DNA of 18,628 bases from Asparagopsis taxiformis (taxonomy: Eukaryota; Rhodophyta; Florideophyceae; Bonnemaisoniales; Bonnemaisoniaceae), in the NCBI GenBank assembly GCA_030407315.1, contig JALQPE010001611.1, forward strand, positions 1-18,628, read 5' to 3'. This document shows positions 8,789 to 16,640 of this stretch, in pieces (position 1 is the first letter of the stretch; each line of letters begins with the position of its first letter). A program made the position numbers and the translations under genes. Below the pieces are notes generated by a model that had not been told where the DNA came from, searched no databases, and saw only the letters and a list, made by a program, of their open reading frames with translations.

Positions 8789-8892
8789 CATGGCGGTGAT
8801 CTCGATCAGGAGCCAGTGTGGCGCAGGGCCATGAGGATTGCGTGAAGGGTGCGTGCGTGGAAATGCAACGGGCCAAGGCTCAACCACCCCTG

Positions 8893-8920
8893 TCAGGGTC
8901 GGGTTCCGCGTGTTTTTGCA
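8893..8920. repeat. Imperfect direct repeat, copy B
   Basis: This segment begins TCAGGGTCGG and continues through TCCGCGTGTTTTT to GCAG, paralleling copy A at 8712. It is followed by a short CCCGC/GCGGG stem at about 8931-8947. Confidence 0.5.
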
Positions 8921-9029
8921 GTTGCAGCGTCCCGCGCGCCTGGCGGGGCTGGTTTTGAGTTGAACCCGGAAAGTGATAGCAAGGGAGCCGGTCCTGGTTT
9001 TCCAGCTAGGAAACACACTGGAGCAAACA

Positions 9030-9474
9030 ATGGTCGAACGAACAGCAACATGCAGATGCGGCCAGCTGACCGCAACCTGCAGAGGCGAGCCGGTCCGGGT
9101 CTCGGTATGCCACTGCCTTGAGTGCCAAAAACGCTCCGGCAGCGTCTTTGCCGCTCAGGCCCGTTGGCCGGATGCCGATGTGACGGTCCGCGGAAAGTTT
9201 GCAATTTGGGAGCGCGTTGCCGACAGCGGCCACAAGGCAACTTACAAGTTTTGCCCGGACTGCGGTTCGACACTGGCATTTGTAATCGAGGCTGGCCAGG
9301 GGTCATTGCAGTTCCTGTTGGCGCATTTGCAGACCCTCAGTTCCCCGCACCGCGGTTTTCGGTTTATGAGCACCGGAGCATTCCTGGGTGGAAATTGCAG
9401 GCGAGGACGTTGAGCACTCAGCCGATCCAAGCATCGCTTTCACGCAAGGCAAACTGCCCGGCAGCAAGGGCTGA
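9030..9474 (+). CDS. GFA-family zinc-binding protein (CENP-V/GFA domain)
   Basis: This is a small cytoplasmic protein of about 148 residues with the glutathione-dependent formaldehyde-activating (GFA) fold. All seven family cysteines are visible: C8 and C10 (CRCG), C27, C29 and C32 (CHCLEC), and C75 and C78 (CPDCG), which bind two zinc ions. The family is named for S-hydroxymethyl-glutathione formation in Paracoccus, but many members have no proven enzymatic role, so a general label is safer. The start ATG at 9030 has GGAG at 9020-9023. Lost bases near 9302 and 9385 move the frame; the true ending reads HSADPSIAFTQGKLPGSKG before TGA at 9472-9474. It appears to be a single-gene unit between the repeat-rich spacer and ribF. 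Confidence 0.9.
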
Positions 9475-9495
9475 CGGGCTGCTTTTGAGGCCGAC

Positions 9496-9515
9496 GCCGG
9501 TAGGCTCATACCGGC
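9496..9515. repeat. Stem-loop after the GFA gene
   Basis: GCCGGTA and TACCGGC are perfect arms around GGCTCA, 21 bases after the stop codon. There is no T tract, so termination here would be weak or Rho-assisted. Confidence 0.4.
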
Positions 9516-9645
9516 CTGGCATTACGTACCGCCGGGCAGCGCTATTGTGAATGGCGCTGTTCCCTCACGGCGCCGCCCCCTTCTGTCTTCCTTCCCCCGC
9601 CACAGGCCGCTTGAACCGCCGCGCGGGTGCGGTTACGGATGCGCC

Positions 9646-10575
9646 ATGCGTATCGTCAGAGATTTTGAATTCGTCGAAGACCAGGACCGGGGCGCCACTG
9701 TTGCCATCGGCAACTTCGACGGCGTGCATCTGGGCCTCAGTCGGTGATCGAACTGGCCCGCGAGGCCGCTCCCGGGGCGCCCTTGGGGGTGATGACGTTT
9801 GAGCCGCATCCGCGCGAGTTTTTTGCGCCCGATGCCCCGCCCTTCCGGCTGATGCGGGCCGAGACCCGCGCTCACCGGCTGGAGAAGCTGGGGTGGAGCG
9901 GCTGTATGAGCTGAACTTCAACACCGCGCTGTCGAGCCTGACGCCGGAGGAATTCGCCCGCGACGTGATCGCCGAAGGGCTGGGGCTGGCGCATGTGGTG
10001 GTGGGTGCCGATTTCTGTTTCGGCAAGGGCCGGGCCGGCAATGCCGAAGACCTGCAGCGGTTTGGCGCGCAATACGGGTTTGGCGTCACCATCGCGCCCT
10101 TGATGGAATATTCCGAGCACGCGGTGTCCCTCTACCGCGATCCGCAACGCGCTGAGCGAGGGGCGGCCTGCGGATGCCAAGGAGATGCTGGGCCACTGGC
10201 ACCGGATCGAAGGCGTGTGATCGGCGGCGAGCAGCGCGGGCGGGAGCTGGGCTTCCCCACCGCCAACATGTCAATCGAGGGGCTGCACCAGCCGCGCTTT
10301 GGCGTCTATGCGGTGCTGGTCGATGTCTTGGACGGCCCGCATCAGGGCAGCTATCACGGCGCGGCCTCCATCGGGGTCAGGCCGATGTTCGGCGGCGTGG
10401 TCCCGAATATCGAGACCTTCCTGTTCGATTTCTCCGGCGACCTTTACGGGCGACGCTGTCGGTCGGTCTGGTGGAATTTCTGCGGCCTGAGCTGAAGTTC
10501 GACGGGCTGGACGCGCTGACCGCCCAGATGGATGCGGATTGCGCCCAGGCGCGCGAAATCCTGGCGGCGCTATGA
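9646..10575 (+). CDS. ribF: Bifunctional riboflavin kinase / FAD synthetase
   Basis: RibF phosphorylates riboflavin to FMN and adenylylates FMN to FAD in the cytoplasm. The N-terminal FAD synthetase half shows [10 protein letters not shown] at residues 22-31 (one A is lost near 9736), [11 protein letters not shown], and the SSTAIR nucleotide-binding segment. The C-terminal riboflavin kinase half shows [11 protein letters not shown] and FGVYAV, then [10 protein letters not shown] and a [20 protein letters not shown] ending. The length of about 310 residues is normal. The ATG at 9646 has only a weak GGA upstream. Frame changes lie near 9736, 9893, 10130 (insertion), 10217 and 10450. The stop overlaps the next gene's start (ATGA at 10572-10575), implying coupled translation. 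No FMN riboswitch is apparent upstream. The enzyme is normally essential, so the indels are best explained as sequence errors. Confidence 0.95.
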
Positions 10576-11051
10576 GACGGGGCAAGGACGTGATCGACCG
10601 CTCCGGCCTCGGCGCGCGCTTCTGGGAGAAGAAGCCGCTGGCAAAGCTCAGCCAGAAGGAATGGGAAGCGCTGTGCGACGGCTGCGGCAAATGCTGCCTG
10701 AACAAGCTGGAGGATGAGGACAGCGGCGAGGTGGCGCTGACCCGAGTGGCCTGCCGTCTGCTGGACGACAGCACCTGCCGCTGCGCGCAGTATCCGATCG
10801 GCATCAGTTCGTGCCGGAATGCATCGTGCTGAAACCGGACAACCTGGACACCCACGCCTATTGGATGCCTGAAACCTGCGCCTACCGGCTGCTGTGGCAG
10901 GGCAAGCCGCTGCCGGAATGGCACCCTGCTGACCGGCACCCCGGAAAGCGTGCATGAGGCAGGGGTTTCGGTGCGCGGCTGGACGGTGTCGGAGTTCGAG
11001 ATCGCCGAAGAAGAGTGGGAAGACCACATCATCGACGAGCCCTTGGGCTGA
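10572..11051 (+). CDS. YcgN family cysteine-cluster protein (UPF0260)
   Basis: This small cytoplasmic protein of about 160 residues belongs to UPF0260/YcgN, within the broader CxxCxxCC zinc or iron-sulfur cluster group (YkgJ-like). The main motif is CDGCGKCC at residues 35-42, followed by C61, C69 and C71 (TCRCAQYP), a later cysteine in VPECI and another in ETCAYRLLW, and an acidic C-terminus [17 protein letters not shown]. Its function is not known; cluster binding is inferred from the cysteine pattern. Lost bases near 10801 and 10926 split the frame. The start ATG overlaps the ribF stop by four bases, so the two are very probably translated together. A GAGCGGG/CCCGCTC hairpin overlaps the stop codon. 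Confidence 0.92.
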
Positions 11052-11068
11052 GCGGGATTGCCCCGCTC
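11050..11068 (+). terminator. Weak hairpin at the end of the ribF-ycgN unit
   Basis: GAGCGGG and CCCGCTC pair around a five-base loop, starting inside the ycgN stop codon. The following bases are not T-rich, so this is at best a weak terminator. Confidence 0.4.
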
Positions 11069-11209
11069 TCCGGTCCGGTTTCATTAAGCACCCTTGCAAT
11101 TAGGATTGCAAACCGCACTCCCCCTCCCGCATTCTGGGAAGAACCGGGCGCCGGGCCGGCACAGCAGCGGCGCCGGGTCCGAACTGGTATTCCAGCAGGA
11201 GGGCGGTCA

Positions 11210-11415
11210 ATGCCATTCAAGCACGGCGCCTATTTCAGCCGGCGGGAAATCTATAAGGCGAAAGAGTTCCTCTCGACCCTGGGTCTGAGCGGCCGGCAGG
11301 CCAATGATATCCAGGCCTGGCACAGGTATCATCTGGCGCGGCAGCTGACCGTCTGGGCCATTGCCGGCACCTGCACCGGCTTCGCATGGGGTATTTGTTC
11401 GCGCAAGTGTTCTGA
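11210..11415 (+). CDS. Small hypothetical protein with one hydrophobic segment
   Basis: I do not recognise this protein. It has a very good AGGAGGG ribosome site (11197-11203) six bases before ATG 11210. The visible product starts MPFKHGAYFSRREIYKAKEF, continues with a basic helix (SGRQANDIQAWHRYHLARQL) and ends in a hydrophobic stretch TVWAIAGTCTGFA. One base seems to be lost near 11386; restoring the frame gives an ending GYLFAQVF before TGA at 11413-11415, about 69 residues. Read without the shift the frame runs to 11554 into the next gene with a composition unlike protein, so I prefer the short form. The pattern suggests a cytoplasmic basic N-terminus and a single C-terminal membrane segment. 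It is 87 bases ahead of the threonine aldolase gene. Confidence 0.55.
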
Positions 11416-11502
11416 AAGCGCGGGACAGGCACGGCTTGGAATCCGCCGCAGAACTGCCTACTGCTTGGGGCGTAACGCCATGCAGACCAAGGACACAGCC
11501 CG

Positions 11503-12535
11503 ATGCATTTCGCCTCCGACAATTCCGGCCCACGGTGCCGCAGCAGATCCTTGACGCCCTGGCCGCGGCCAACCGGGCTATGCCATGGGCTATGGCGCCG
11601 ATGCGGAAATGGCCGAGGTGACGGCGCGGATCCGGGAGATTTTCGAGGCGCCGGAAGCGGCGGTTTATCTGGTCGCCACCGGCACCGCGGCCAATGTGCT
11701 GGCGCTGTCGACGCTGGCGCAGCCGTGGCAGACGGTGGTTCTGCACCAAGCCTGCCCATATCAACATGGATGAATGCAACGCGCCGGAGTTCTACAGCGG
11801 CGGTGCCAAGCTGACGCTGGTCCAGATGCGGACAAGATGACGTCTGAGGCTTTGCGCGCCGCCATCGAGGGCGAGGAGACCCGCGGTGTGCATGGGCCGC
11901 AGGGGGGCCGGTGTCGCTGACGCAAGTCACGGAGTTTGGGCACCGTTTACAGCCTGACGGAGCTGCAATCGGTCTGCGCGGCAGCCAAGGAATACGGGCT
12001 GCCGGTGCATATGGACGGCGCGCGGTTTCACCAATGCGCTGGTGTCGCTGGGCTGCACGCCGGCGGAGATGACCTGGAAGGCGGGCGTGGATGCGGTGTC
12101 CTTCGGCGGCACCAAGAACGGCTGCCTGGGGGTGGAGGCGGTGATCTTCTTTGATCCCGAACACGCGCAGGAATTCGAGTACCGCCGCAAGCGCGGGCGC
12201 ATCTGTTTTCCAAGCACCGCTACTTGTCGGCGCAGATGCTCGCCTATCTGAACGATGATCTGTGGCTGAAAAACGCCCGCGCCGCCAATTCCAAGGCGGC
12301 GCTGCTGGCGAGGGTCTGGAGGCGGCGGTGCCCATTTCACCCATCCGGCGCAGGCCAACATGATCTTTGCGCCCTGCCCCGCGGGAAGCATCAGGAACTG
12401 TTCGCCGCAGGCGCCATCTACCACCTGTGGGACGGGCTGCTGCAGGGGCCGGAGCATGAGCTGGTCACAGCGCGGTTTGTCTGCGACTGGTCGGTTCCGG
12501 AAGAGGATATCCGGGCGTTCCTATCGTTGCTTTAA
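11503..12535 (+). CDS. ltaE: Low-specificity L-threonine aldolase
   Basis: This is a cytoplasmic PLP enzyme of about 345 residues that splits L-threonine or L-allo-threonine into glycine and acetaldehyde. It is a fold-type I aminotransferase-like protein of the beta-eliminating lyase family. Visible are the N-terminal [10 protein letters not shown], the [10 protein letters not shown] glycine-rich turn, the MDGAR motif (Asp binding the PLP ring nitrogen) and the Schiff-base lysine in [11 protein letters not shown] near residue 200. ATG 11503 follows AAGGA. The gene is one of the most damaged in frame, with about ten indels (near 11537, 11572, 11740, 11820, 11905, 11940, 12028, 12205, 12318 and 12345), yet all motifs remain and the last part reads to TAA at 12533. 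It converges with the minus-strand operon, with 17 bases between stops. Substrate preference cannot be told from sequence. Confidence 0.92.
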
Positions 12536-12538
12536 AGT

Positions 12539-12550
12539 GCGGCCGGCCGC
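12539..12550. terminator. Perfect palindrome between converging genes
   Basis: GCGGCCGGCCGC fills nearly all of the 17-base gap between the two opposing stop codons. It could act as a shared bidirectional stop structure but lacks a T tract. Confidence 0.4.
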
Positions 12551-12552
12551 GG

Positions 12553-13144
12553 TTACTGGCGGCCCTGCGCCCAGAGCAGCGCGTCTTCCAGCCGGTCGTC
12601 GCCCCAGAAGATCTCCTTGCCCACCGCAAAAGCTGGGCGCGCCGAAAATGCCAAGGGCCATTGCTTCGTCTGTCGCTTTGGCCAGCATCCGGACGGTTTC
12701 CTCTGACTGCGCCGCCTCCAGCACACGGGCCGGATCCTGGCCTGCGGCCTCCAGGCTGGCGCTGAGGTTCGGGTCCTCACCGCGGGCTGGCCCGCCTCGA
12801 CCAGCAGCGGTAGGCGGCCTGGGTATAGGCTCCCCCCAGCCCTCCGCCGCGCCGAGCGCCGCGACCTGGTTGGCCAGCACCAGCTCCGGCAGCGGATAGG
12901 GCGCCGGCAGCCGCACATGGAAGCATAGCGCTGCGCGCGGCGTTCGACATCGCGCCACATATAGGCGGTCTTTTCCGGCTTGTCCTTGAAGGGGATGTTG
13001 TTCTGCACTGTCATCACGTGGCGCACGTTGAACGGGCGCCAGCGGACCGCGACCCCCGCCTCCGCCGCCGCGTCCGCGATCCGCATCACGGTCAAGTAGG
13101 TGTAGGTGCTGCCGATCGAATACCAGAAAATCAAGTCCGGGCAT
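12553..13144 (-). CDS. 2-hydroxychromene-2-carboxylate isomerase family protein (DsbA-like), copy 1
   Basis: This thioredoxin-fold protein of about 198 residues resembles 2-hydroxychromene-2-carboxylate isomerase (NahD) and kappa-class glutathione transferases. Reading from the N-terminus it has PDLIFWYSIGSTYTYL, where serine or threonine replaces the DsbA CXXC, then FNVRHVMTVQNNIPF, ELVLANQVAALGAAEGWG, and the typical C-terminal ALGIFGAPSF and EIFWGDDRLEDALLWA. ATG 13144 has GGAGGG five bases ahead, but one base appears to be lost just after it; an unshifted TTG start at 13167 is less likely. Other indels lie near 12930, 12820, 12785 and 12630. It is the last gene of the proposed four-gene operon. 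The family acts with glutathione on aromatic ring-fission products, but the substrate here is unknown. Confidence 0.88.
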
Positions 13145-13236
13145 GGGACCCTCCGCCAATGAACCAACTGCCTGCCAGTCTAGGGTCAGTGCCGTCAGAA
13201 TCAAACGCCCGGCGCCAGGGAGCGGGCCCTGGCGGT

Positions 13237-13990
13237 TCAGAACTTGCCGTTGTCGTTCTTCCATGCGCTGCGCGGCGGGATGGTCTCGACCGTGTCCCAG
13301 TGTTCTGCGATCTTGCGTCTGCGATACGGTACAGGTCGTAGAAACTGGTGTGCGTGCCGTTCAGATGACCCTCGCTGGCGCAGAGAGCGAAGTCGCCTTC
13401 CGCCAGCACCCGGTGGAGGCGCTGGTACCGGATCGCGGGCGTGCCGTCGTGCGTGGCCGCCAGAGCCTCCTGCAGCGCGGGCAAACCGTCCGCCAGGTCC
13501 GGGCTGTGCTGGATAAGATCCGCGCGGACATAGTCCGGCAAAAGGTCCAGCCGCCGCTGGATCAGCACCTGCTCGGTGAAGCGGCGCGCGAGGGCGCGGG
13601 TGTCTTCTGTCTTGTCCAAGCCGGTGATGTCCGTGGTGCCGTCCTGCATCCCCGGCCGGAGGGGTTGGGGCCGCGCAGGGCTTGGATGTTGTCCCAATGC
13701 TCCACCGCCTGGCCGTCCTCAAACCGGAACACTCGAAGGCTGCGCGCAGGGAGGAGAAATCGTACTCGACATGGGCAAAGGCGAAATCGCCGTCTTCGAA
13801 CACCCGTTTGAACGCACCTTGGGGGAGGTTTTCGCGAGGCCGGCAAACAGCTCGGCCAGCCCTTCGCTGCCCTCATGGGTCTGGGGGTTGTGCTGGATGT
13901 ACTTGTCCTCATTGACCACAGCGGCAGCCGCGGGTCGCCGGTCTCGAGGCCCTTGAGGAGCGTTTTCAACAGATCCTTCTTCGATGCCAT
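13237..13990 (-). CDS. Double NTF2/SnoaL-like domain protein
   Basis: This cytoplasmic protein of about 250 residues consists of two NTF2-fold (SnoaL-like) halves. Half one has KYIQHNPQTHEGSEGLAELF, FEDGDFAFAHVEYDF and FRFEDGQAVEHWDNIQ. Half two repeats the pattern with LIQHSPDLADGLPALQEAL, LAEGDFALCASEGH and KIAEHWDTVETI. These folds bind or isomerise small hydrophobic molecules in some relatives. The linker (ALRGPNPSGRGMQDGTTDI) runs through without a stop once one indel near 13650 is allowed, so this is one protein, not two genes. ATG 13990 has GGAGGA seven bases ahead. Other frame changes lie near 13918, 13825, 13740 and 13320. It is third in the proposed operon, 69 bases after the hydrolase gene. 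Confidence 0.85.
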
Positions 13991-14059
13991 CGGTGCGTCC
14001 TCCGCCGCTGCAGCCCGTGCTGCCCTATCCTGCCTTGCCTGCAGCGGCGGCGCAAAGGG

Positions 14060-14858
14060 TCAGGCCCGCTGCCAGAACCCGCGCAAGAGTTCAGCCGTCT
14101 CTGCCGGATGCGTCACCGGCAGCATGTGGCCTGCGCCGGGCACCGATACAGCGCGGGCATTGCCCAGGCGGCGGGTGAGGCCCTGGGCGATCTCTGCCAT
14201 CACCGGCGGGCTGTCCGATCCGGTGACCAGCAGTGCAGGCATCGTGACCGGATCCAGCGCCCCGGCGCCAGGGTGCCGTTCTCATCCAGGTAGAGCGTGC
14301 CGTGGCTGGCGGGGATCACTGGCATCGCCCGCATCATCGCGGCGCGCAGCTGTTCCGGCAGTTCGGGCCATTTCGGCTCACCGGCCCCCACAGGCGGTTG
14401 AACAGCCGGGTTGTCAGCTCCAGATCGCCGGCGGGCCCAGGCGGCGTCGATGGGCTGGCTGTCGGCCTCCACCGCGGCCAGCACGTCCGGGGCATCGGCC
14501 TTGGCGACGGCAAACAGCACCGGCTCGATCAGGGTGAGGCTGCGCACCAGATGCGGGCGCGCCATCGCCATGCGCAGGGCGACAGTGGCCCCGAAGGAAT
14601 GGCCCACCAGGTCCACCGGGTCCGTCAGCAGCGCAAGGCCTGCCTCCACGTTCAGCAGCTGGTAATTGCCCTGCCCGTCCCAGTCCGGGCTGCGGCCGTG
14701 GCTCAGCATGTCAAAGGCGGTGAGGGTGATTTCTCTGCCATCCCCTCTGCCAGGCCGCGCCAGGCGCCGGAATGGGCCAGCGAGCAATGCACCGCCAGCA
14801 CCGGCCGCGGGCCCTGCCCGAAGCTGCGCGAGAAGATACCGTCCAGCTGATCGGTCAC
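14060..14858 (-). CDS. Alpha/beta hydrolase
   Basis: This is a cytoplasmic alpha/beta-hydrolase-fold enzyme of about 265 residues. It has the oxyanion-side strand VLAVHCSLAHSGAW, the nucleophile elbow VGHSFGATVALRMA (Ser near residue 90), the acid residue likely in LLVTGSDSPP, and the catalytic histidine in GAGHMLPVTHP near the C-terminus. The cap region includes EPVLFAVAKADAPDVL. The start is GTG at 14858 with GGAGG just ahead; the GTGA overlaps the stop of the preceding gene by four bases, which strongly implies coupled translation. Frame changes lie near 14740, 14440, 14390 and 14265. The fold covers esterases, C-C hydrolases and haloperoxidase-like proteins; its pairing with two HCCA-isomerase-like genes hints at ring-fission product handling, which is inference. 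Confidence 0.9.
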
Positions 14859-15457
14859 GCCGCCGCCTCCGCCATATGCGCGTCCAGATCCTCCAGCCGG
14901 TCCTGGCCCCAGAACCGGGCGCCGTCCCGCCGTCACCCAGAACGGCGCGCCGAACACGCCGGCATTGACCGCATCCTCGAGGTTTTGCGCATAGGTTTCC
15001 GCGCCGGCCAGGAGGCCGCTGTCCGCCAGCGCGGGGTCGAAGCCGGCGCCGTCGAGGCAGGCGCGGATCACCGCGTCGTCTGCGATGTCCTTCTCTTCTG
15101 CCCAGCAGGCTCGCAGGATGGAATGAACCAGCTGCCCCATATCGCCGCCGCCTGCGTTTTGCGCTGCAATGATGGCATAGGAGGACGGCGCGGCATTAGT
15201 GGGCCAATGGCGGGCTTGAGGTTGACGGGCAGGCCCAGCTTGGCCGCCTGCCGCTTCAGCTCGATCAGACGGTACTCCTGCCGCGATGGATGCCGTTCGC
15301 CCGGGGGCGTGCCGCCGGTGCGGGAAAAACAGCGCCAGATGTCCAGCGGCTTGCAGTTCACCTTGGCGCCGTGACGGGCCGCTATCTCCCACGGGCGGGT
15401 TCCGGCGAGATAGGAAAATGGCGAAAGGGTGGAAAAGTAGAAATCAAATACCATCAT
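14855..15457 (-). CDS. 2-hydroxychromene-2-carboxylate isomerase family protein (DsbA-like), copy 2
   Basis: This is the first gene of the proposed minus-strand operon and encodes about 200 residues of the same family as the gene at 12553. It begins MMVFDFYFSTLSPFSYLAG, with the serine-containing SPFSYL active-site segment seen in NahD-like isomerases, followed by KPLDIWRCFSRTGGTPPGER. Later come a DDAVIRACLDGAGFDP segment, the VNAGVFGAPFWV cis-proline region and a C-terminal LEDLDAHMAEAAA. ATG 15457 has GGGAG at 15467-15471. Indels lie near 15205, 14930 and 14905. The stop TGA overlaps the hydrolase GTG start. The two copies are only moderately alike, so they are old paralogues that probably differ in substrate. 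Some relatives act in naphthalene-type degradation, others as glutathione-dependent reductases. Confidence 0.9.
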
Positions 15458-15488
15458 AAGATGTATCTCCCGCTTAGAACTTTGCGCG

Positions 15489-15517
15489 AAGGTAAGTGCA
15501 TGATAAGCGGGGTTCAA
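15489..15517 (-). promoter_or_regulatory. Candidate promoter of the isomerase-hydrolase operon
   Basis: On the minus strand TTGAAC (15517-15512) and TACCTT (15494-15489) are 17 bases apart, about 32 bases before the copy 2 start. The match to consensus is moderate (four and three of six bases). Confidence 0.3.
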
Positions 15518-15564
15518 TATCACGAATCTGACACATTGCCATTGCTGCCTGGGGATAACAGCCA

Positions 15565-16585
15565 ATGCCGACCTTGAACGAACCCAAGCTGATCGCTGGG
15601 AACGCTACCCTCCCTCTTGCCCAAGCCATTACCCGCCGCATGAGCATGCACCGCGGTGTCGACCAGGGGCTGGTGGATGCCCGCGTCGAGCGGTTCAATG
15701 ACGGCGAGATCTTCGTCGAAGTCTATGAGAACGTCCGCGGCGAGGACATGTTCATCATCCAGCCGACTCGAACCCGGCCAATGACCAACTGATGGAGCTG
15801 CTGATCATCTCCGACGCGCTGCGCCGGTCCTCGGCCCAGCGGATCACCGCAGTGATCCCCTATTTCGGCTATGCCCGCCAGGACCGCCGCACCAAGGCGC
15901 GCACGCCGATTTCGGCCAAGCTGGTGGCCAACATGCTGACCGTGCGGGTATCGAGCGGGTGCTGACCATGGACCTGCACGCAGCCCAAATCCAGGGCTTC
16001 TTCGACATTCCGGTGGACAACCTTTATGCCAGCCCGATCTTTGCGCTGGACGTGAGAGGACCAGTTCAAGGACCGGATGGGCGAGCTGATGGTGGTGTCG
16101 CGGACGTGGGCGGCGTGGCCCGCGCCCGCGAGCTGGCCAAGCGCATCAACGCGCCGCTGTCGATCGTCGACAAGCGCCGCGAGAAGCCGGGTGAAGTGGC
16201 GGAAATGACCGTGATCGGCGACGTGAAGGACAAGATCTGCCTGATCGTCGACGACATGTGCGACACCGCCGGCACCCTGTGCAAGGCAGCGCAGGTGCTG
16301 CTGGATAACGGCGCCAAGGAAGTCCACGCCTACATCACCCACGGCGTGATGAGCGGCCCGGCGGTGGAGCGCGTCACCAACTCGGTGATGAAATCGCTGG
16401 TGCTGACCGACTCGAATCCAGCCCACCGAAGAAGTCAAGGCCGCGCCGAACATCCGCATCGTGCCGACCGCGCCGCTGTTCACCCAGGCGATCCTGAACA
16501 TCTGGCATGGCACCTCTGTGTCGTCGCTGTCGAGGACAAGACGCTGGTTCCGATTTACGAGAGCCTCTATTCCAACGGCGGCTGA
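15565..16585 (+). CDS. prs: Ribose-phosphate pyrophosphokinase
   Basis: Prs transfers pyrophosphate from ATP to ribose 5-phosphate, giving PRPP for purine, pyrimidine, histidine, tryptophan and NAD synthesis. The protein of about 340 residues is cytoplasmic. Visible are [20 protein letters not shown], the [23 protein letters not shown]-binding region, [13 protein letters not shown], the [14 protein letters not shown] segment and the PRPP-binding loop [15 protein letters not shown] 15565 follows GGGGATAACAGCC. Six indels can be placed precisely: losses near 15767, 15946, 16103 and 16528, and insertions near 16053 and 16415. Between them every family-conserved block is intact. As this gene is normally essential in bacteria, it is the best internal control showing that the frame breaks are sequence errors. 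A strong terminator follows. Confidence 0.96.
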
Positions 16586-16608
16586 GGCTGCTGTTTTCCG
16601 GATGGATC

Positions 16609-16640
16609 AAAGCCCCGCTGCTGAGCGGGGCTTTTTCGTT
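16609..16640 (+). terminator. Rho-independent terminator after prs
   Basis: The 9-base perfect arms AGCCCCGCT and AGCGGGGCT (16611-16632) surround a GCTG loop and run into a T-rich tail, with three A residues before. It also lies nine bases beyond the converging MFS gene stop, so it may serve both strands. Confidence 0.9.

Larger units (their letters stand above)
8584..9029. other. Gene-poor spacer rich in repeats and hairpins
   Basis: No frame here has a credible start, ribosome site or family motif, and I do not call a gene. The stretch contains two diverged direct repeats (8712-8740 and 8893-8920), a 9-base stem-loop (8735-8762) and a 16-base perfect palindrome (8773-8788). The last 30 bases carry the promoter-proximal leader of the GFA gene. 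Confidence 0.6.

Noticed and set aside
8584..8845. Possible small genes on either strand downstream of MaoC
   Set aside because: The candidates have no ribosome site, are rich in Pro/Arg/Gly from GC bias and cross strong hairpins.
9475..9645. FMN riboswitch upstream of ribF
   Set aside because: The conserved multi-helix FMN element is not visible; only a simple 7-base stem-loop belonging to the GFA gene end is present.
11235..12344. Minus-strand frame of 369 codons opposite the threonine aldolase gene
   Set aside because: It is Pro/Arg/Ala-rich with no motif, while the plus strand holds the PLP lysine and other aldolase landmarks.
13143..13811. Plus-strand frame of 222 codons opposite the NTF2-like gene
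   Set aside because: It is a composition-driven antisense frame; the opposite strand has ribosome site, start and repeated NTF2 landmarks.
13237..13990. Two separate NTF2-like genes
   Set aside because: The apparent second start near 13697 lies in another frame only because of an indel; the linker continues without a stop after correction.
15565..16585. prs as a pseudogene
   Set aside because: All functional blocks are intact between six one-base indels and the gene is normally essential, so sequence error is the simpler reading.
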